Assembly (NCBI GenBank): GCA_002327905.1
Contig: DCUY01000078.1
Span: 1 to 16,619 of the forward strand
DNA length: 16,619 nucleotides
Direction: 5' to 3'
DNA from: Caldifarciminota bacterium UBA2202
GTDB taxonomy: Bacteria; Hydrothermota; 32-111
Shown: piece after piece, positions 15,600 to 16,619 of the stretch
How positions within the stretch are numbered: the stretch's first letter is position 1
How the letters are laid out: every line of letters starts with the position of its first letter
Made by a program: the position numbers and the translations under genes
Notes under the pieces: model-generated
What the model was told of the DNA's origin: nothing
The model's input: the letters and a program-made list of their open reading frames with translations, nothing else
Database searches by the model: none

Positions 15600-16472
15600 T
15601 TAAGCTCCTATTTTCCAAATTCCTTTTTCCAAAAAAGCTTCAATGGTCTGCCTTTTGGCTTTGTTCAGCAGATTAGAATGAGATATTCTCTTTTCTTTTG
15701 CATATTCTACGAGAGTAATAATTCTTTTACCTTCAAGATATGCAATTCTTTTGTGATAACTGTTAGTCAATGCTTTTCCAACAATCTCTTCCATTATGCC
15801 TGTTGCTCTGCTTCTATCAAACTCCTCGAATGCTTCATAATACAGTTTTCTGTCTATGAATTTGATGTTTATTGGCACATATCCATCTCTCAAAAGCAGA
15901 TAATTGTTCAACACTCTGCCTATTCTGCCGTTTCCGTCAATAAAAGGATGAATATTTTCAAAAGTAAGATGGAAAAGTGCAATTTTTTTAATAATGTTTT
16001 GATTGTTTTTTGAATTGTATTCAATCAGCATTTTTTCAAGACGCTCTTCAATTTCATCCGGCGAAGAAGCTATGTGATTCCCCACCCTCACCCATTCTTT
16101 CTCTTTTCTGAATCTTCCAGCCGCATCATCGCGTATATTTGACAAGAGCATCTTGTGAAGAGATAAGATTATTTCAAAATCCAACTCATGCTCTTTTGAT
16201 TTGTTTTCAATATATGAGACCACGCGAGCGAGATTTTTAGCTTCAAATATTTCTCTTTCTGAAATGTATCTATCCAAGTCTATCTGTTGTAATATTTTTT
16301 CTGTTTCAGCGAGAGTCAAGGTGCTGTTTTCAATTGCATTTGAATTATAAACATGCTCTGCAACCTCTGTTTCGGAAATAAGAGAGAGTAATGATTGCTT
16401 TCCTGATGAAGTTTTATAGAAACATTCTCTTAAATCCACAATTTTTTTGTAAATATTCATTACCTTTGCCAT
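15600..16472 (-). CDS. Fic-family protein with C-terminal DNA-binding-like domain
   Basis: Fic enzymes transfer AMP (or another nucleotide-derived group) to protein hydroxyls. The 290-residue protein has the exact active-site motif HPFIDGNGRIGR at 175-186, with H175 as catalytic base. It also has an N-terminal inhibitory motif (S/T)xxxE(G/N) as S44-NAI-E48-N49, so it is class II: self-inhibited and needing no separate antitoxin. The flap region before the motif includes GNHIASSPDEIEERL, usual for the family. The last ~40 residues (LVEYAKEKRISHSNLLNKAK, then AFLEKGIWKI) look like an excisionase/MerR-type helix-turn-helix. Together with three repeated sites on its own promoter, this suggests autoregulation. 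The start at 16472 is six bases after TATAAT with no ribosome binding site. The target protein is unknown. It is the first gene of a probable three-gene operon. Confidence 0.92.
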   Translation of the reverse strand: MAKVMNIYKKIVDLRECFYKTSSGKQSLLSLISETEVAEHVYNSNAIENSTLTLAETEKILQQIDLDRYISEREIFEAKNLARVVSYIENKSKEHELDFEIILSLHKMLLSNIRDDAAGRFRKEKEWVRVGNHIASSPDEIEERLEKMLIEYNSKNNQNIIKKIALFHLTFENIHPFIDGNGRIGRVLNNYLLLRDGYVPINIKFIDRKLYYEAFEEFDRSRATGIMEEIVGKALTNSYHKRIAYLEGKRIITLVEYAKEKRISHSNLLNKAKRQTIEAFLEKGIWKIGA

Positions 16473-16478
16473 GGTTAT

Positions 16479-16506
16479 ATTATAATATTTTTCACGGTTT
16501 TGTCAA
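16479..16506 (-). promoter_or_regulatory. Promoter of the Fic operon, leaderless layout
   Basis: Perfect TTGACA (complement of 16501-16506), a 16-base spacer and perfect TATAAT (complement of 16479-16484) are followed by six bases and the ATG at 16472. Both hexamers match consensus, so the unrepressed promoter should be strong. No ribosome binding site is present. Confidence 0.7.
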
Positions 16507-16553
16507 CATAATCGTGAAAACAACATGATTTTTATCGATTTTTCACGATTTTG
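16487..16553. promoter_or_regulatory. Array of three CGTGAAAA operator-like sites at the Fic promoter
   Basis: Site A (16487-16502) and site C (16538-16553) are direct repeats of 16 bases, CAAAAYCGTGAAAAAT on the minus strand, with one difference. Site B (about 16509-16521) carries the same CGTGAAAA core on the opposite strand. Core centres are 20 and 31 bases apart, close to two and three helical turns, so all three face one side of the DNA. Site A fills the space between -35 and -10, where a bound protein would block RNA polymerase. Confidence 0.65.
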
Positions 16554-16619
16554 GACTTAAAAGTAATCTTATTTCCCTATTGCGAATCCAACATAACACC
16601 CAACATACCAGTGGGTCAG
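16554..16619. other. Non-coding right end of the window
   Basis: No gene is seen here. The octamer CCAACATA occurs twice (16588-16595 and 16600-16607). The stretch is too short to judge. Confidence 0.3.

Noticed and set aside
15600..16472. Fic gene as the toxin half of a toxin-antitoxin pair.
   Set aside because: The inhibitory S-x-x-x-E-N motif is inside the protein itself, and no small antitoxin gene is adjacent.
16588..16607. Repeated CCAACATA octamer as the start of a CRISPR or repeat array.
   Set aside because: There are only two short copies with a 4-base gap between them and no spacer structure; no cas genes are in the window.

Overview
The window reads as one ordinary chromosomal stretch of an AT-rich bacterium with tightly packed short operons. 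I cannot place it in a phylum. The groESL pair, mnmG, a PTS-type EIIA and a CpsB-like PHP phosphatase are bacterial. A ferrous iron uptake operon (DtxR-type regulator, feoA, feoB) suggests a low-oxygen or iron-reducing setting. The first ~175 bases are GC-richer, non-coding and strongly self-complementary, and resemble a structured RNA or the end of a repeated element.

Layout: 1-178 folded non-coding element. 287-1213 (+) AEC-family carrier. 1258-4277 (+) three-gene operon: PHP phosphatase, EIIA domain, mnmG. 4280-6534 (-) groES-groEL followed by a hairpin and a FmdB-type zinc ribbon gene, converging on mnmG with a 2-base gap. 6535-6836 mostly regulatory DNA of groESL. 6837-9296 (-) a visibly AT-richer block: DNA methyltransferase, a restriction endonuclease gene broken by a frameshift inside its PD...ECK catalytic core, and two small ORFs (one unknown, one FeoC-like). 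9396-9764 (-) DUF1801 protein, divergent from 9872-11071 (+), a secreted protein of unknown function. 11089-13674 (-) dtxR-feoA-feoB. 13753-16472 (-) Fic protein, PH-like membrane protein and HI0933-type flavoprotein.

The most interesting signals are regulatory. Four genes (AEC carrier, PHP phosphatase, methyltransferase, Fic) have a -35/-10 pair whose -10 hexamer ends only 6-7 bases before the ATG, with no ribosome binding site, so they look leaderless. The other units carry clear AGGAGG-type sites. All eight promoters I could assign use a 16-base spacer. Three specific operator candidates stand out: an array of three CGTGAAAA-type sites on the Fic promoter, a perfect TTAGTC-TT-GACTAA palindrome at the dtxR-feoAB start, and an 18-base inverted repeat at the predicted groESL start in place of CIRCE. 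I found no convincing complete new defence system. The closest is the restriction-modification block with its possible dinucleotide-slippage switch.
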